Source: Faeciplasma gallinarum (GTDB taxonomy: Bacteria > Bacillota > Clostridia > Oscillospirales > Ruminococcaceae). Taken from it: a stretch of DNA of 19,350 nucleotides. A program made the translations under genes and the position numbers. The stretch lies in the NCBI GenBank assembly GCA_018711085.1, contig DVIR01000038.1, forward strand, positions 1-19,350. Direction: 5' to 3'. This document shows positions 1-7,576 of the stretch, piece by piece. Numbering within the stretch: the first letter of the stretch is position 1; the number at the start of each line of letters is the position of its first letter. A model generated the notes under the pieces. It was not told where the DNA came from and made no database searches. It saw nothing but the letters and a program-made list of their open reading frames with translations.

Positions 1-68
1 CGCAAGTCCTCTTTCCTCATATTGCGCTCAACAAGCGTGTGCCAGAGGGGTTTATAGCTTATGTGCAT
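1..68 (-). CDS. XRE-type helix-turn-helix regulator, N-terminal fragment cut by window edge
   Basis: An ATG at 66-68 on the minus strand opens a frame that runs off the left edge. It reads MHISYKPLWHTLVERN, then MRKEDL. A strong GGAGGAT ribosome binding site lies just upstream (about 71-77), and a good promoter (TTGTGG-N17-TATAAT) lies at 111-139. The opening pattern of a short 'isYkpLWhtLverNmrKeDL' helix is typical of small Cro/CI-like (HTH_26-type) regulators in Firmicutes, in which the first helix precedes the DNA-binding HTH. Only 22 codons are visible, so the HTH itself is not seen. The family call rests on resemblance of this short N-terminus and is an inference. The signals make it a near-certain gene start, but the regulated targets cannot be told. 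Confidence 0.6.
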   Translation of the reverse strand, partial: MHISYKPLWHTLVERNMRKEDL

Positions 69-110
69 TTATCCTCCTGCCTTTCTCCCGGTTCCGGGGT
101 TCCTGTTCCC

Positions 111-139
111 ATTATATCAAAGTTCTTGCTATTCCACAA
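111..139 (-). promoter_or_regulatory. Sigma-A promoter of the XRE-type gene
   Basis: On the minus strand TTGTGG (134-139) is separated by 17 nt from a perfect TATAAT (111-116). Transcription would start near 104, giving a leader of roughly 35 nt before the ATG at 68. Confidence 0.65.
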
Positions 140-366
140 ACATTTCTTGACACAATCGCCGGTTCCGTCTGGATTGTGCTTTTCCTTTCTTCTCTTGATT
201 ACATCTACTTAGCCATAAGCTGCTTGATACCCTGAGACTTTTCTCAAAGTGTATAAACGAGTCTTTGCCCGATTTATTGTCATCTTACGTCTTTTCGGCA
301 CTGCGCAAGTGCGCAAAAGCGCCCGCCATGCAAAGTTTCATCACACGCTCATGCTTAATATGCCCG
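140..366. other. Intergenic stretch without a gene
   Basis: No credible open frame lies between the XRE promoter and the end of the MarR gene. Two weak structures are visible: an inverted pair CACAATC (151-157) / GATTGTG (172-178), and a TGCGCA-AG-TGCGCA repeat at 302-315 downstream of the MarR stop codon. Neither has the T-tract of a classic terminator. Confidence 0.5.
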
Positions 367-825
367 CTATAAGTCCTGCTCGTCCTTTTTTGGCTTCATG
401 TTTTCCGCAATCCTGTCGTTAAAGCTTATAAACTGCTCTATTTCCTCCTCCGAAAAGCCTCTGAACGCCCTTTCACGAAATTTTTGAAGTATCAGCTCTA
501 TTTCATGAATAATCGGAGTCGCTTCCTCCGTGAGCGCCAAATGAATCTTGCGCCTGTCCGTGCTGTCCTGCTGCCTTATAATCAGCTTCCTTTGCCCTAA
601 GCTTTCCACCGACTGCGACACGTTGCCCTTTGAAAGCATCCTCAGCTCGACAATGTCCGCCGCGGTATCCCTGCCGGGGTTGTTATGCAGAAAGCTTATG
701 ATGGTTGCCTCAAGCTGGGTCAGCAAATACCTGTCGCAAACTGGCTTTAACATGCTGTCATACAGCTTTATCGTCCTTCTGAAATTGGTGAGAAACTTCG
801 CTCCGGAGTTCATAGTCTTTCTCAT
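367..825 (-). CDS. MarR-family transcriptional regulator
   Basis: A 152-residue protein with the MarR layout: an N-terminal dimerisation helix (about 10-40), a winged helix-turn-helix around residues 40-105, and C-terminal helices. The recognition region includes LSKGNVSQSVESL, followed by a wing with the typical D-S-T-D-R-R-K motif ahead of a 'LALTEE' strand. MarR proteins are dimeric repressors that usually release DNA on binding small phenolics or on cysteine oxidation. One cysteine (C30) is present, so no redox mechanism is obvious. A second ATG four codons in (813) is an alternative start; no strong Shine-Dalgarno decides between them. The gene has its own promoter, and a perfect palindrome follows that promoter, which points to autoregulation. 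The adjacent genes do not identify its target. Confidence 0.9.
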   Translation of the reverse strand: MRKTMNSGAKFLTNFRRTIKLYDSMLKPVCDRYLLTQLEATIISFLHNNPGRDTAADIVELRMLSKGNVSQSVESLGQRKLIIRQQDSTDRRKIHLALTEEATPIIHEIELILQKFRERAFRGFSEEEIEQFISFNDRIAENMKPKKDEQDL

Positions 826-847
826 TGTCTGAATTAGTTCTTTATCA

Positions 848-869
848 AACAGTTATAAATATAACTGTT
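848..869. promoter_or_regulatory. Palindromic operator of the MarR gene
   Basis: Two perfect 10-bp arms, AACAGTTATA (848-857) and TATAACTGTT (860-869), flank a 2-nt centre. The site lies just downstream of the predicted transcription start and about 22 bp before the MarR ATG. This size and symmetry fit a MarR dimer operator, so autorepression is likely (inference). Confidence 0.65.
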
Positions 870-879
870 CTAAAAAGAT

Positions 880-907
880 ATTATGCGCAGTATATCTGTG
901 ATGTCAA
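880..907 (-). promoter_or_regulatory. Promoter of the MarR gene
   Basis: On the minus strand TTGACA (902-907) is followed after 16 nt by CATAAT (880-885). The predicted start near 873 sits next to the 848-869 palindrome. Confidence 0.65.
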
Positions 908-1050
908 TACAAAGCATGCGCTTTCGGCGTTGCATACAAAGCATGAGTGCCTGTATACAAGGCTGTTGTATGAAATGCATGGGTACATATTTAATATTTA
1001 GCGAGTGCCGAGAAACAGTTTTTGCGGCGATGCGTGTTTTAAGGCGCAAA
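908..1050. repeat. Intergenic region with short repeats, no gene
   Basis: The stretch between the MarR promoter and the kinase terminator holds small repeats such as ATACAAAGCATG at 907-918 and again at 934-945. Together with the adjoining terminator it resembles the 10060-10200 intergenic region. Open frames here have no ribosome binding site and look non-coding. Confidence 0.4.
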
Positions 1051-1083
1051 AAAGCGGCGCAGCCGTTTTGGCTTTGCCGCTTT
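1051..1083 (-). terminator. Rho-independent terminator of the MBL-kinase operon
   Basis: On the minus strand AAAGCGGC pairs with GCCGCTTT (arms 1076-1083 and 1051-1058), with extra inner pairing GCC/GGC, and is followed by a run of six T. It lies about 70 nt after the kinase stop codon. Confidence 0.8.
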
Positions 1084-1126
1084 ATGCGTTTGCATTCGAT
1101 TTTTTTCGGTGTGCTGCGCATCTTAT

Positions 1127-1174
1127 GACTGTTAGTCAGACTGTTAGTCAGACTGTTAGTCAGACTGTTTGTCG
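1127..1174 (-). repeat. 12-bp tandem repeat spanning the kinase stop codon
   Basis: Three perfect copies of GACTGTTAGTCA (1127-1162) and a degenerate fourth (1163-1174). On the coding (minus) strand each unit reads CAG TCT GAC TAA in the kinase frame, so every perfect copy carries an in-frame stop. Expansion or contraction by whole units would leave the reading frame intact. Confidence 0.9.
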
Positions 1175-2109
1175 CTGCCGATAAACTCCCTTATCAACGC
1201 GTTTGCGGGTATATTTACGTTTTCGAGGGGAGTAAGTTCGTCAAGCGCCTTCACGACGTCACGAACGTTTTTGTGCTCGCGTGCAAGTCCGGCTATTTCG
1301 GGCAGGTATGCCCTGTAGAGCGCAGGCTCATATTGCAAAAACGTATCTATGTTTATGCTGGCACGGTACTTGTAGGGCATTATATACTTTTGTTCGCCCT
1401 GCTCCACGCTGTCGTACATCACAATAGTGTCCGCCGGCGCCCTTGAGCGAAACAGCTTATCCCGAAGCATCCTTCTCAGCAGACGTATTTTCGACGGGTG
1501 GAGCTTATCGCCCTCCGAGTCTACAACTCTCGTCCTGACGCTTGCGTATATCCTTGTAGAAAACTCGTCGTTGTCGCCCAAAACCGCGGGATTTAGGGCG
1601 TGTATGCCCTCAACTATGACAAATCCGCCGTTTCGCGAGATGTATTTTCCCGTCATAAGGCGCGAATTTGTCCCGAAATCGTACTTTGGGATGTCTATTT
1701 TCCCGCCGTCTATGAGCTTTTTCAGCTCAGAGTTCAAAAACGCCGCGTCGAGCCTTTCGGGCGACTCAAGGTCTATTTGATTTTTTGCCTTGAGCGCTCT
1801 CTCCTCATCGGTGAAGGTCTTAAAATAGCTGTCCATCGACAGATAGCACACGGGGTATCCCATGCCTCTTATTGCATAGCACAGCTTTGCCGCAATGGTC
1901 GTCTTTCCGCTGCCCGAAGGCCCCGCCAAAAGTATGAGCGGCCGCCGGTCGCTGCCGATCTCTATCATTTTCCCCGCGATCTCGGACACCTTTCCGTCGA
2001 GGTCTTTTTCGCATTTTTCCACAAACCCCTCGGCACCCAAGGCAAGCTGTTCGTTTATTCTCTTTGTGGTTACGGTAATTATTTTTTTTTCTTTGTCCAT
2101 AGTATCCAT
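1156..2109 (-). CDS. Uridine-kinase-like P-loop nucleoside kinase
   Basis: A 317-residue protein of the uridine kinase/phosphoribulokinase family, which transfers phosphate from ATP to a nucleoside or similar substrate in the cytosol. A Walker A motif GPSGSGKT lies at about residues 63-70, followed by a conserved 'LSMDSYFK' substrate-side motif and a 'GGFVIVEGIHALNP' Walker B-type strand. This matches the kinase half of the longer Firmicute nucleoside kinases that carry an N-terminal TGS domain; here that domain is absent and only about 50 residues precede the P-loop. I chose the ATG at 2109 because an AAGAGAGA ribosome site precedes it by about 10 nt and it starts 7 nt after the upstream stop. 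A longer frame reaching 2172 would overlap the MBL gene by 56 bp. It is the second gene of an operon. The exact substrate is not determined. Confidence 0.85.
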   Translation of the reverse strand: MDTMDKEKKIITVTTKRINEQLALGAEGFVEKCEKDLDGKVSEIAGKMIEIGSDRRPLILLAGPSGSGKTTIAAKLCYAIRGMGYPVCYLSMDSYFKTFTDEERALKAKNQIDLESPERLDAAFLNSELKKLIDGGKIDIPKYDFGTNSRLMTGKYISRNGGFVIVEGIHALNPAVLGDNDEFSTRIYASVRTRVVDSEGDKLHPSKIRLLRRMLRDKLFRSRAPADTIVMYDSVEQGEQKYIMPYKYRASINIDTFLQYEPALYRAYLPEIAGLAREHKNVRDVVKALDELTPLENVNIPANALIREFIGSDKQSD

Positions 2110-2116
2110 AGTGTAA

Positions 2117-3727
2117 TCAATCTCTCTTGTACTTTTCGCAAAGCGCGAGTATCTGATCCGTAAACCTGGCAAGATCCTTGTTTGCGCCTCCGCGATTTTG
2201 CTCTATGACCGCCTGAAGATTCAATCCGGCAAGGTACAGCCTTTCAAATACTGCGCTTGCCTTTCTTGTGGGAGCAGACTTCTTAGAGCAGAGCACTCTG
2301 CGTCCGACGTCTGTCTGAACCATGTTTTCGCCGATTTCATATCCGTCGCCCGAATAAGGCGCTGTTGCGGGCACACCGAGCTTTTCCGTGACCGCCTGAG
2401 CAAACAGGTCGCAAACGCTGTCGTGGCCGTGGTTTACAAACACCGCCTTTGGCTTTTGGGGCATGTGCTCAAGCCAGTTTAAGAGCATATTTTTGTCCGC
2501 ATGTCCGCTTATTCCGTCAAGCTGTTCTATCTCGGCGTTTACATGTATGTCCTCGCCGAAGAGCTTTACGTCCGTTGCGCCGTCAACTATCCTTCTGCCC
2601 AAAGTGCCCTCCGCCTGATATCCGACAAAGAGTATCGTAGACTCGTGCCGCCAAAGGTTGTGCTTTAGGTGATGGCGTATTCTTCCCGCCTCGCACATTC
2701 CGCTCGCGGAAAGTATTATTTTCGGCGTGGGATCGCTGTTTATCGCCTTTGATTCCTCGCTCGTGACAGAGAGGTTCAGCCCGGGAAAATGTATAGGGTC
2801 TATGCCTCGGCTCAAAAGCTGAAGGGTCTCGTTGTCAAAGTAGCCCTTTAGTTTTTTGTTTGCATATATCGCCGTGGCGTCCACGGCAAGAGGGCTGTCC
2901 ACCCAAACCGCAAAATCATCATGCCCGTATATGAGCGACTTTTCCTTCATCACACGAAACAGATACAGCAGCTCCTGCGTTCTGCCCACGGCAAAGGACG
3001 GTATCACGACGTTTCCGCCGCGGTCGAGCGTGGTCTGAACTATCCTTGTGAGCTGTCCGACATAGTCCGGCCTCGGGCCGTGAAGTCTGTCGCCGTATGT
3101 GGATTCTATCACGACGTAGTCCGCCTGCGGAGGCATTTGAGGATCCCTTATGAGCGGGCGGTTTACGTTTCCCAAGTCTCCCGAGAACAAAAGCGTCGTT
3201 GTCTTTGAATCCTCCGTGACCTTAATTTCTATGCAGGAGCTTCCCAAAAGATGTCCCGCATCTATAAACCTGACCTGTATGCCTTCAAAAAGCGTGAAGT
3301 ATTCGCCGTATCCGCAGGGCTTAAAAAGCTCCAAAGACTTTTCGGCGTCCTTGATGGTGTAAAGGGGCTTTACGACCTCCCTGCCCGAGCGCTCGTTTTT
3401 TCTGTTTTGCCACTCTGCGTCCGACTCCTGTATGTGCGCAGAGTCTAAGAGCATTATCTTACACAGCTCATACGTCGCCTCGGTGGAGTATATGTCCGAC
3501 TTAAAGCCGTTTGCAACTATAAACGGGATTCGTCCGGAATGGTCTATGTGCGCATGAGTGAGCAAGAGCGCATCAACTTCGCTGAGCGGCAGCGGGATAT
3601 CCACGTTTTCATACACGTTTCCGCCCTGCTCTAAACCGCAGTCGATCATTATGTTTTTTCCGCATGCGCTGAGCATTGTGCAAGAACCTGTAACCTCGTG
3701 CGCCGCACCTATGAAATAAAGCTTCAT
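2117..3727 (-). CDS. MBL-fold/beta-CASP metallo-hydrolase (RNA-processing exonuclease type)
   Basis: A 536-residue protein with the full metallo-beta-lactamase/beta-CASP/RMMBL order seen in CPSF73-like and RNase J-related nucleases. Zinc-site motifs are H58-A-H60-I-D62-H63, the GH159LLGS loop and the SGD184 strand, followed by the ESTYGDRLHG beta-CASP signature near residue 208. The late motifs 'SASGMCEAGR', 'ISGHADK' and 'FVNHGHDS' are also present. All expected metal ligands are intact, so an active hydrolase, probably acting on RNA, is likely. An AAAGGAG ribosome site lies 9 nt before the ATG. The gene is first in an operon with the kinase, behind a TTGACA-N17-CATAAT promoter and a leader of about 100 nt. 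The RNA role follows from the family and is not shown here. Confidence 0.9.
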   Translation of the reverse strand: MKLYFIGAAHEVTGSCTMLSACGKNIMIDCGLEQGGNVYENVDIPLPLSEVDALLLTHAHIDHSGRIPFIVANGFKSDIYSTEATYELCKIMLLDSAHIQESDAEWQNRKNERSGREVVKPLYTIKDAEKSLELFKPCGYGEYFTLFEGIQVRFIDAGHLLGSSCIEIKVTEDSKTTTLLFSGDLGNVNRPLIRDPQMPPQADYVVIESTYGDRLHGPRPDYVGQLTRIVQTTLDRGGNVVIPSFAVGRTQELLYLFRVMKEKSLIYGHDDFAVWVDSPLAVDATAIYANKKLKGYFDNETLQLLSRGIDPIHFPGLNLSVTSEESKAINSDPTPKIILSASGMCEAGRIRHHLKHNLWRHESTILFVGYQAEGTLGRRIVDGATDVKLFGEDIHVNAEIEQLDGISGHADKNMLLNWLEHMPQKPKAVFVNHGHDSVCDLFAQAVTEKLGVPATAPYSGDGYEIGENMVQTDVGRRVLCSKKSAPTRKASAVFERLYLAGLNLQAVIEQNRGGANKDLARFTDQILALCEKYKRD

Positions 3728-3764
3728 ACAAACACTCCTTTGACACTCTTTTATTTTTTACCGC

Positions 3765-3788
3765 CTGCCCGCCGAAACGGGCGCGGCC
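3765..3788 (-). other. Hairpin in the MBL-gene leader
   Basis: The leader contains GCCCG and CGGGC arms around a CCGAAA loop (plus-strand reading). No T-tract follows on the coding strand. It may affect mRNA stability or be incidental. Confidence 0.35.
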
Positions 3789-3833
3789 TATTTAATGCGT
3801 TGCAAGCATACATGTATAGCTCCCATTATTCTT

Positions 3834-3862
3834 ATTATGATTTAATGGTAACGATTTGTCAA
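3834..3862 (-). promoter_or_regulatory. Promoter of the MBL-kinase operon
   Basis: Minus-strand TTGACA (3857-3862), 17-nt spacer, CATAAT (3834-3839). The predicted start is near 3827. Confidence 0.75.
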
Positions 3863-4002
3863 CAAATTTATTGTGATTTTTTATGATTTTACGATGAAAA
3901 ATCAGTGATGTATTGTCCGATTTTTAAAATGACCCCTCGCATAGTCCGCTTTATACCCATGCAATTCTTTTATATGCATATTGCCCCAACTATAGCCGAT
4001 GC
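3863..4002. other. AT-rich intergenic stretch, no gene
   Basis: Between the MBL promoter and the terminator of the peroxiredoxin operon I see no credible coding frame, RNA gene or repeat. Confidence 0.5.
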
Positions 4003-4037
4003 AAAAAGCCGCAGCCAAAAGGATGCTGCGGCTTTTT
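4003..4037 (-). terminator. Strong terminator of the siderophore importer-peroxiredoxin operon
   Basis: A perfect 13-bp stem (AAAAAGCCGCAGC / GCTGCGGCTTTTT) with a 9-nt loop, about 50 nt after the peroxiredoxin stop. Symmetric A and T tracts mean it could stop transcription from either side, but only the minus strand has a gene leading into it. Confidence 0.9.
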
Positions 4038-4086
4038 ATCAAGGGCTTTACTCTTCAAGTCGTTCAATCTGTGTGAGCATGCGTAT

Positions 4087-4764
4087 CTATTTGTCTTTTG
4101 ATTCCCTGCGGAAACACATGAACCAATCAAGGCAGTACTGGTCGTCGGTTTGATTTTCCATTCTCTGTTTTGCAACGCCGCAGCTTCCGGCGGTAGGGAC
4201 GATGACATCGTCGCCCGGCCTCCAGTCGGCAGGCGTTGCGCATGCATCCGAATCCGCCTTTTGAAGTGCGATGATGATCCTCTTGATTTCGTCGAAGTTT
4301 CTGCCGGTGGACAGCGGGTAATACAGTATCGTGCGGACTATGCCGTCCGGGTCTATGACAAACACCGCGCGCACAGCCTGAGTGTTTGACTGCCCGGGCT
4401 GAATCATGCCGTACTTGTTTGCCACCTCCATGCGCACATCCTCTATGAGCGGGAAGGTGACGTTTATATTTTTCTTGCCGTTCCACTCAAGCTCCTGTAT
4501 TTTGCGCAGCCACGCTATATGCGAATACAAAGAATCTACCGAAAGCCCTACAAGCTCGGTGTTCAGCGCCTTAAACTCGTCTATCATCGAGCCGAAGGTC
4601 ATGAACTCGGTTGTACATACCGGCGTGAAGTCGGCGGGGTGTGAAAATAAAATCACCCACTTGCCCGCATAATCCTGCGGGAACTTTATGTTTCCCTGCG
4701 TTGTGACAGCCTCAAAAGAGGGCGCCTTGTCGCCTATGAGAGGCATTCTGTTTTCGTTATCCAT
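4087..4764 (-). CDS. Prx6-type peroxiredoxin (archaeal-type thioredoxin peroxidase)
   Basis: A 225-residue peroxiredoxin that reduces hydrogen peroxide and organic peroxides. The active site HPADFTPVCTTEF places the peroxidatic cysteine at C50, with T47 and P48 conserved and the later R of 'TGRNFDEI' also present. The C-terminal extension carries C211-x5-C217, matching the pattern of archaeal Prx6 enzymes such as the Aeropyrum enzyme, in which a C-terminal cysteine acts in resolution. C175 and C195 are further extras. Start: AAAGGAG lies 8 nt before the ATG. The gene begins 27 nt after the siderophore-binding protein gene with no promoter between and is followed by a strong terminator. It is therefore the last gene of the iron-uptake operon. 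The pairing of iron import with peroxide removal makes biological sense. Confidence 0.93.
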   Translation of the reverse strand: MDNENRMPLIGDKAPSFEAVTTQGNIKFPQDYAGKWVILFSHPADFTPVCTTEFMTFGSMIDEFKALNTELVGLSVDSLYSHIAWLRKIQELEWNGKKNINVTFPLIEDVRMEVANKYGMIQPGQSNTQAVRAVFVIDPDGIVRTILYYPLSTGRNFDEIKRIIIALQKADSDACATPADWRPGDDVIVPTAGSCGVAKQRMENQTDDQYCLDWFMCFRRESKDK

Positions 4765-4791
4765 GGTAATACTCCTTTCTCAAACAGACAA

Positions 4792-5805
4792 TTAAAGCAG
4801 CTCGCTTTCGAGGTCGGAAAGCATGATGTCCAAAGCTGTGATTCCGCCCTCGGCGGTGTACCATACTGCGGGGTGCTCTAAATAAATGAGATTTCCGTTG
4901 ATGTATGCATCCGTTCCCATGACCAGCTCGTTTTCCATGATGTCCTTAGCAAGCTGTGCGCCGTCGGTTCCTATGGCTGCGTCGCGATCCATTACAAAGA
5001 TGTAGTCGGGGTTCTTCTCCACTATAAACTCAAATGAGGCCTCGTTGCCGTGTGTGGAGGTGTCGATGTCTGCGTCAACACCTATGTTTTCAAAGCCCAC
5101 TTCCACGCCGATGATTGAGCAGCGTCCGTCGTTGCCCAAGACGTTAAAGCTGCCGCTTGTGCACATGCCGACAATGGCGGTCTTTCCCTCCGATACGGTC
5201 TTCAGCTCGTCTATTCTTGCGCTGAAGTCCGTCATAAGCTCCTCAACCTTGTCCTCAAGCCCGAACATGGATGCGATGGTTGTTGCGTTCTTGCGAACGC
5301 TCTCGACAACTCCTATTTCAACATCTGTGGCAAGGTATACAACCGGCGCGATTTCGCTGAGCGCGTCATAGCTGCTTGAGAGGCGTCCGCCTATAAATAT
5401 CACGTCCGGCTCGCATGCCATGACAGCCTCAAGGTCTGCTTCCTTGATAGTGCCGAGGTTTGCTATGTCGTCGTTTATGTAGTCCTGCAAATATTCAAGC
5501 GATGTGTCCGCAGTGCCGACTACCCTGTCACCGACGCCCAGAGCATCAAGTATATCAAGGCTTGCCATGTCCAAAATCGCGATTCGCTCCGGATTATAGG
5601 GCACTTCAAGATCCGCGGTCTCCTTGCTCGCGTTAAGGCTCTGTATGGTTATGGTTTCGGGGGTCTGATCGGTCTGCTCCGTCTGTTCGGTCTGCTCCGT
5701 CTGACCGCCGGCGGTGGTCACGGCGCTGCCGTTATCTGTAGATCCGCAGGCAACCATTCCGGCCGCCATTGCAAGTATAAGCATTGCTGAAAGTATTCTT
5801 TTCAT
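4792..5805 (-). CDS. Siderophore-binding lipoprotein of an iron ABC importer
   Basis: A 337-residue class III (FatB/CeuA/YclQ-like) periplasmic-binding protein. It has a lipoprotein signal peptide of about 19 residues with a VAC|G lipobox (C20). A low-complexity linker with tandem T-E-Q units (residues 36-47) follows, then two lobes. The first contains 'PERIAILDMASLDILDALGVGDRVVG', typical of iron-siderophore binders; the second contains 'EASFEFIVEKNPDYIFVMDRDAA'. The mature protein would sit on the outer face of the membrane and hand ferric-siderophore to the two permeases. A ribosome site AAGGAG precedes the ATG. It follows the ATPase gene by 38 nt. The Ycl system (petrobactin) is the nearest well-known relative by organisation, but the ligand cannot be told from sequence. 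Confidence 0.92.
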   Translation of the reverse strand: MKRILSAMLILAMAAGMVACGSTDNGSAVTTAGGQTEQTEQTEQTDQTPETITIQSLNASKETADLEVPYNPERIAILDMASLDILDALGVGDRVVGTADTSLEYLQDYINDDIANLGTIKEADLEAVMACEPDVIFIGGRLSSSYDALSEIAPVVYLATDVEIGVVESVRKNATTIASMFGLEDKVEELMTDFSARIDELKTVSEGKTAIVGMCTSGSFNVLGNDGRCSIIGVEVGFENIGVDADIDTSTHGNEASFEFIVEKNPDYIFVMDRDAAIGTDGAQLAKDIMENELVMGTDAYINGNLIYLEHPAVWYTAEGGITALDIMLSDLESELL

Positions 5806-5843
5806 GTATTGTTTCTCCTTCTGCCGAATTTTCGGCTGTTTGT

Positions 5844-6596
5844 TTAGTAGTATATGGACAGCGGCTTGCCTTCGATGGTCAAGATCTCAAAGTCCACGCG
5901 GTATATCTGCGACAGGTTTTCTTTCGTCATCACCTCCTCAACGGTTCCGAATTTGGCGATCTTTCCGTCCTTGAATGCACATATGTAGTCGGAATAAAAC
6001 GCCGCGTAATTTATCTCATGCAGTACCAGTATCACCGTCTTGCCAAGCTCGTCGCACAGCCGGCGGACGATTTTCATGGTGTTTGTCGCATGGTAAATGT
6101 CTAAGTTGTTTGTAGGCTCGTCGAGCAAAACATACTCCGTGTCCTGCGCTATCACCATGGCAATCAGCGCTCTTTGCCGCTGACCTCCGGACAGCTCGTC
6201 TATAAATCTGTCCTGAAACTCCTCAAGCTCCATATACGCTATGGCTCGATCGACAATCTTTTTGTCCTCCGCCGTGACGTGGTTGCCGGAGTACGGGAAC
6301 CGCCCGAACGTCACAAGCTCCCGAACCGTAAGCTTCATCTGTATGTTGTTGCTTTGCGTTAAGATCGCAAGACGCTTTGACAGCTCCTTGCTTTTCCACT
6401 TGCTTATGTCCTTGCCGTCAAAATCGACAAGCCCGCTGTCGTGGGCGATAAGCCGTGAGATCATACCCATAACCGTCGATTTGCCCGCTCCGTTGGGGCC
6501 TATGAGCGAAAGAACCTTGCCCTTCGGAATTTCAAACGTGACGCCGTCAACTACCGTTTTGCCGTCATATTGTTTTGTAAGCTGTTTTACGTTCAT
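5844..6596 (-). CDS. Iron-siderophore ABC transporter ATPase
   Basis: A 250-residue FecE/FepC-type nucleotide-binding protein that powers the two adjoining permeases. Visible motifs are Walker A GPNGAGKST (33-41), a Q-loop glutamine at 'ILTQSNN', the signature LSGGQ (135-139), Walker B YVLLDEP (155-161) and a switch histidine in 'VLHEINYA'. I chose the ATG at 6596, 2 nt after the permease stop, because GAAGG lies 7 nt ahead. The GTG at 6602 is too close to that site. All catalytic residues look intact. Confidence 0.95.
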   Translation of the reverse strand: MNVKQLTKQYDGKTVVDGVTFEIPKGKVLSLIGPNGAGKSTVMGMISRLIAHDSGLVDFDGKDISKWKSKELSKRLAILTQSNNIQMKLTVRELVTFGRFPYSGNHVTAEDKKIVDRAIAYMELEEFQDRFIDELSGGQRQRALIAMVIAQDTEYVLLDEPTNNLDIYHATNTMKIVRRLCDELGKTVILVLHEINYAAFYSDYICAFKDGKIAKFGTVEEVMTKENLSQIYRVDFEILTIEGKPLSIYY

Positions 6597-6598
6597 AT

Positions 6599-7576
6599 TC
6601 ACACCTTCTTTCTCGTCAGGAGCAGGTACAAAAAGTAAAGTCCGCCGCCGACCGTGATGAACACGCTGACCGGCACAGAGTAGGAGTACACATGCTCAAC
6701 TATCAGCTGCCCTCCGACAAGCACTATCATGCCGAACAGCGCAGAGCCGAGAATCAGCTGCGTATGCCTGTACGTTTTCAGAAGCTGCCTTGACAAATTG
6801 GCTATGATAAGCCCCAAAAACGATATCGGTCCGACCATTGCAGTGGCAACGGCTATGCAAAGCGTCACGCCGAGCAAGAGCCGGCGTATGCAGCGGTCAT
6901 AGTCCACGCCGAGATTTATCGCCTGCTCCTTGCCGAGCGTCAGGACGTCGAGCAAAGCAAGCTCTTTTCTGAGCGCAAAGATGACGGCGGCCAAAAGCAC
7001 CAGCGAGAAAATTATTATCTCGGAGTTTATATTGCTGAAGCTCGCAACAAGGGTGTTCAAAAGGCTGTCGTACTCGTTCGGATCCATCACTCGCGTGAGG
7101 GTGGTCTGTATGCTGCCGAAAAACGACGTGAGAACCGTTCCCACCAGCAAAACGTAAAGCACGTTGTGCTTTGTCTTTTTAAATATCCAGCTGTAGATGA
7201 TGGTCGCGGTTATGCCCATCAGCACCACGTCCACCGCAAACGACAGGTTTGCATTGGTTGCGATCACGCTTGCAGAGCCTAAAAAGAACACCACAGCCGT
7301 GTGGATGAGGGTGTACAGCGAGTTCATGCCGAGAAGGCAGGGCGTGACAATCGTGTTGTTTATGACAGATTGGAACACCAGCGATGCCCCGCCGATGGAA
7401 AACGCCGTGATGAGCATTGCTATCAGCTTCGGCGCGCGGATTTTCATGGAATAGGAGAAGAGCTTTGCATTTGCAAAGTTGACCTCTATGAGCATGTATC
7501 CCGCGGCGCACAAAAGGACTATCGCAGCCAAAATCAAAAGCTTGCGGCGGTTAGCGCGCACTGCTGCGGTATTCAT
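6599..7576 (-). CDS. FecCD-type iron-siderophore permease, second subunit
   Basis: A 325-residue multi-spanning membrane protein of the FecCD/BtuC family with about nine or ten hydrophobic segments. The cytoplasmic coupling region shows 'GKEQAINLGVDYDRCIR' followed by 'VGPISFLGLIIANLSRQLLK', the usual G-x-I-x-F-x-G-L contact with the ATPase. Its start codon overlaps the stop of the preceding permease (TGATG), indicating translational coupling, and GGAGG precedes it. It should form a heterodimeric channel with the neighbouring permease. Confidence 0.93.
   Translation of the reverse strand: MNTAAVRANRRKLLILAAIVLLCAAGYMLIEVNFANAKLFSYSMKIRAPKLIAMLITAFSIGGASLVFQSVINNTIVTPCLLGMNSLYTLIHTAVVFFLGSASVIATNANLSFAVDVVLMGITATIIYSWIFKKTKHNVLYVLLVGTVLTSFFGSIQTTLTRVMDPNEYDSLLNTLVASFSNINSEIIIFSLVLLAAVIFALRKELALLDVLTLGKEQAINLGVDYDRCIRRLLLGVTLCIAVATAMVGPISFLGLIIANLSRQLLKTYRHTQLILGSALFGMIVLVGGQLIVEHVYSYSVPVSVFITVGGGLYFLYLLLTRKKV

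Noticed and set aside
151..178. Inverted repeat CACAATC...GATTGTG, possibly a terminator or operator
   Set aside because: The 14-nt loop pairs poorly and no gene on the plus strand leads into it.
883..1128. An 81-residue open frame on the plus strand
   Set aside because: No ribosome site, odd composition (Met, Cys, Arg rich), and it runs over short repeats and a minus-strand terminator.
1427..2163. Long plus-strand frames opposite the kinase gene
   Set aside because: They are antisense shadows of a clearly conserved gene and have no signals of their own.
5640..5710. Tandem 9-bp units encoding T-E-Q repeats in the siderophore-binding protein, considered as a CRISPR-like or regulatory repeat
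   Set aside because: It is an in-frame low-complexity linker after the lipobox, common in surface lipoproteins.
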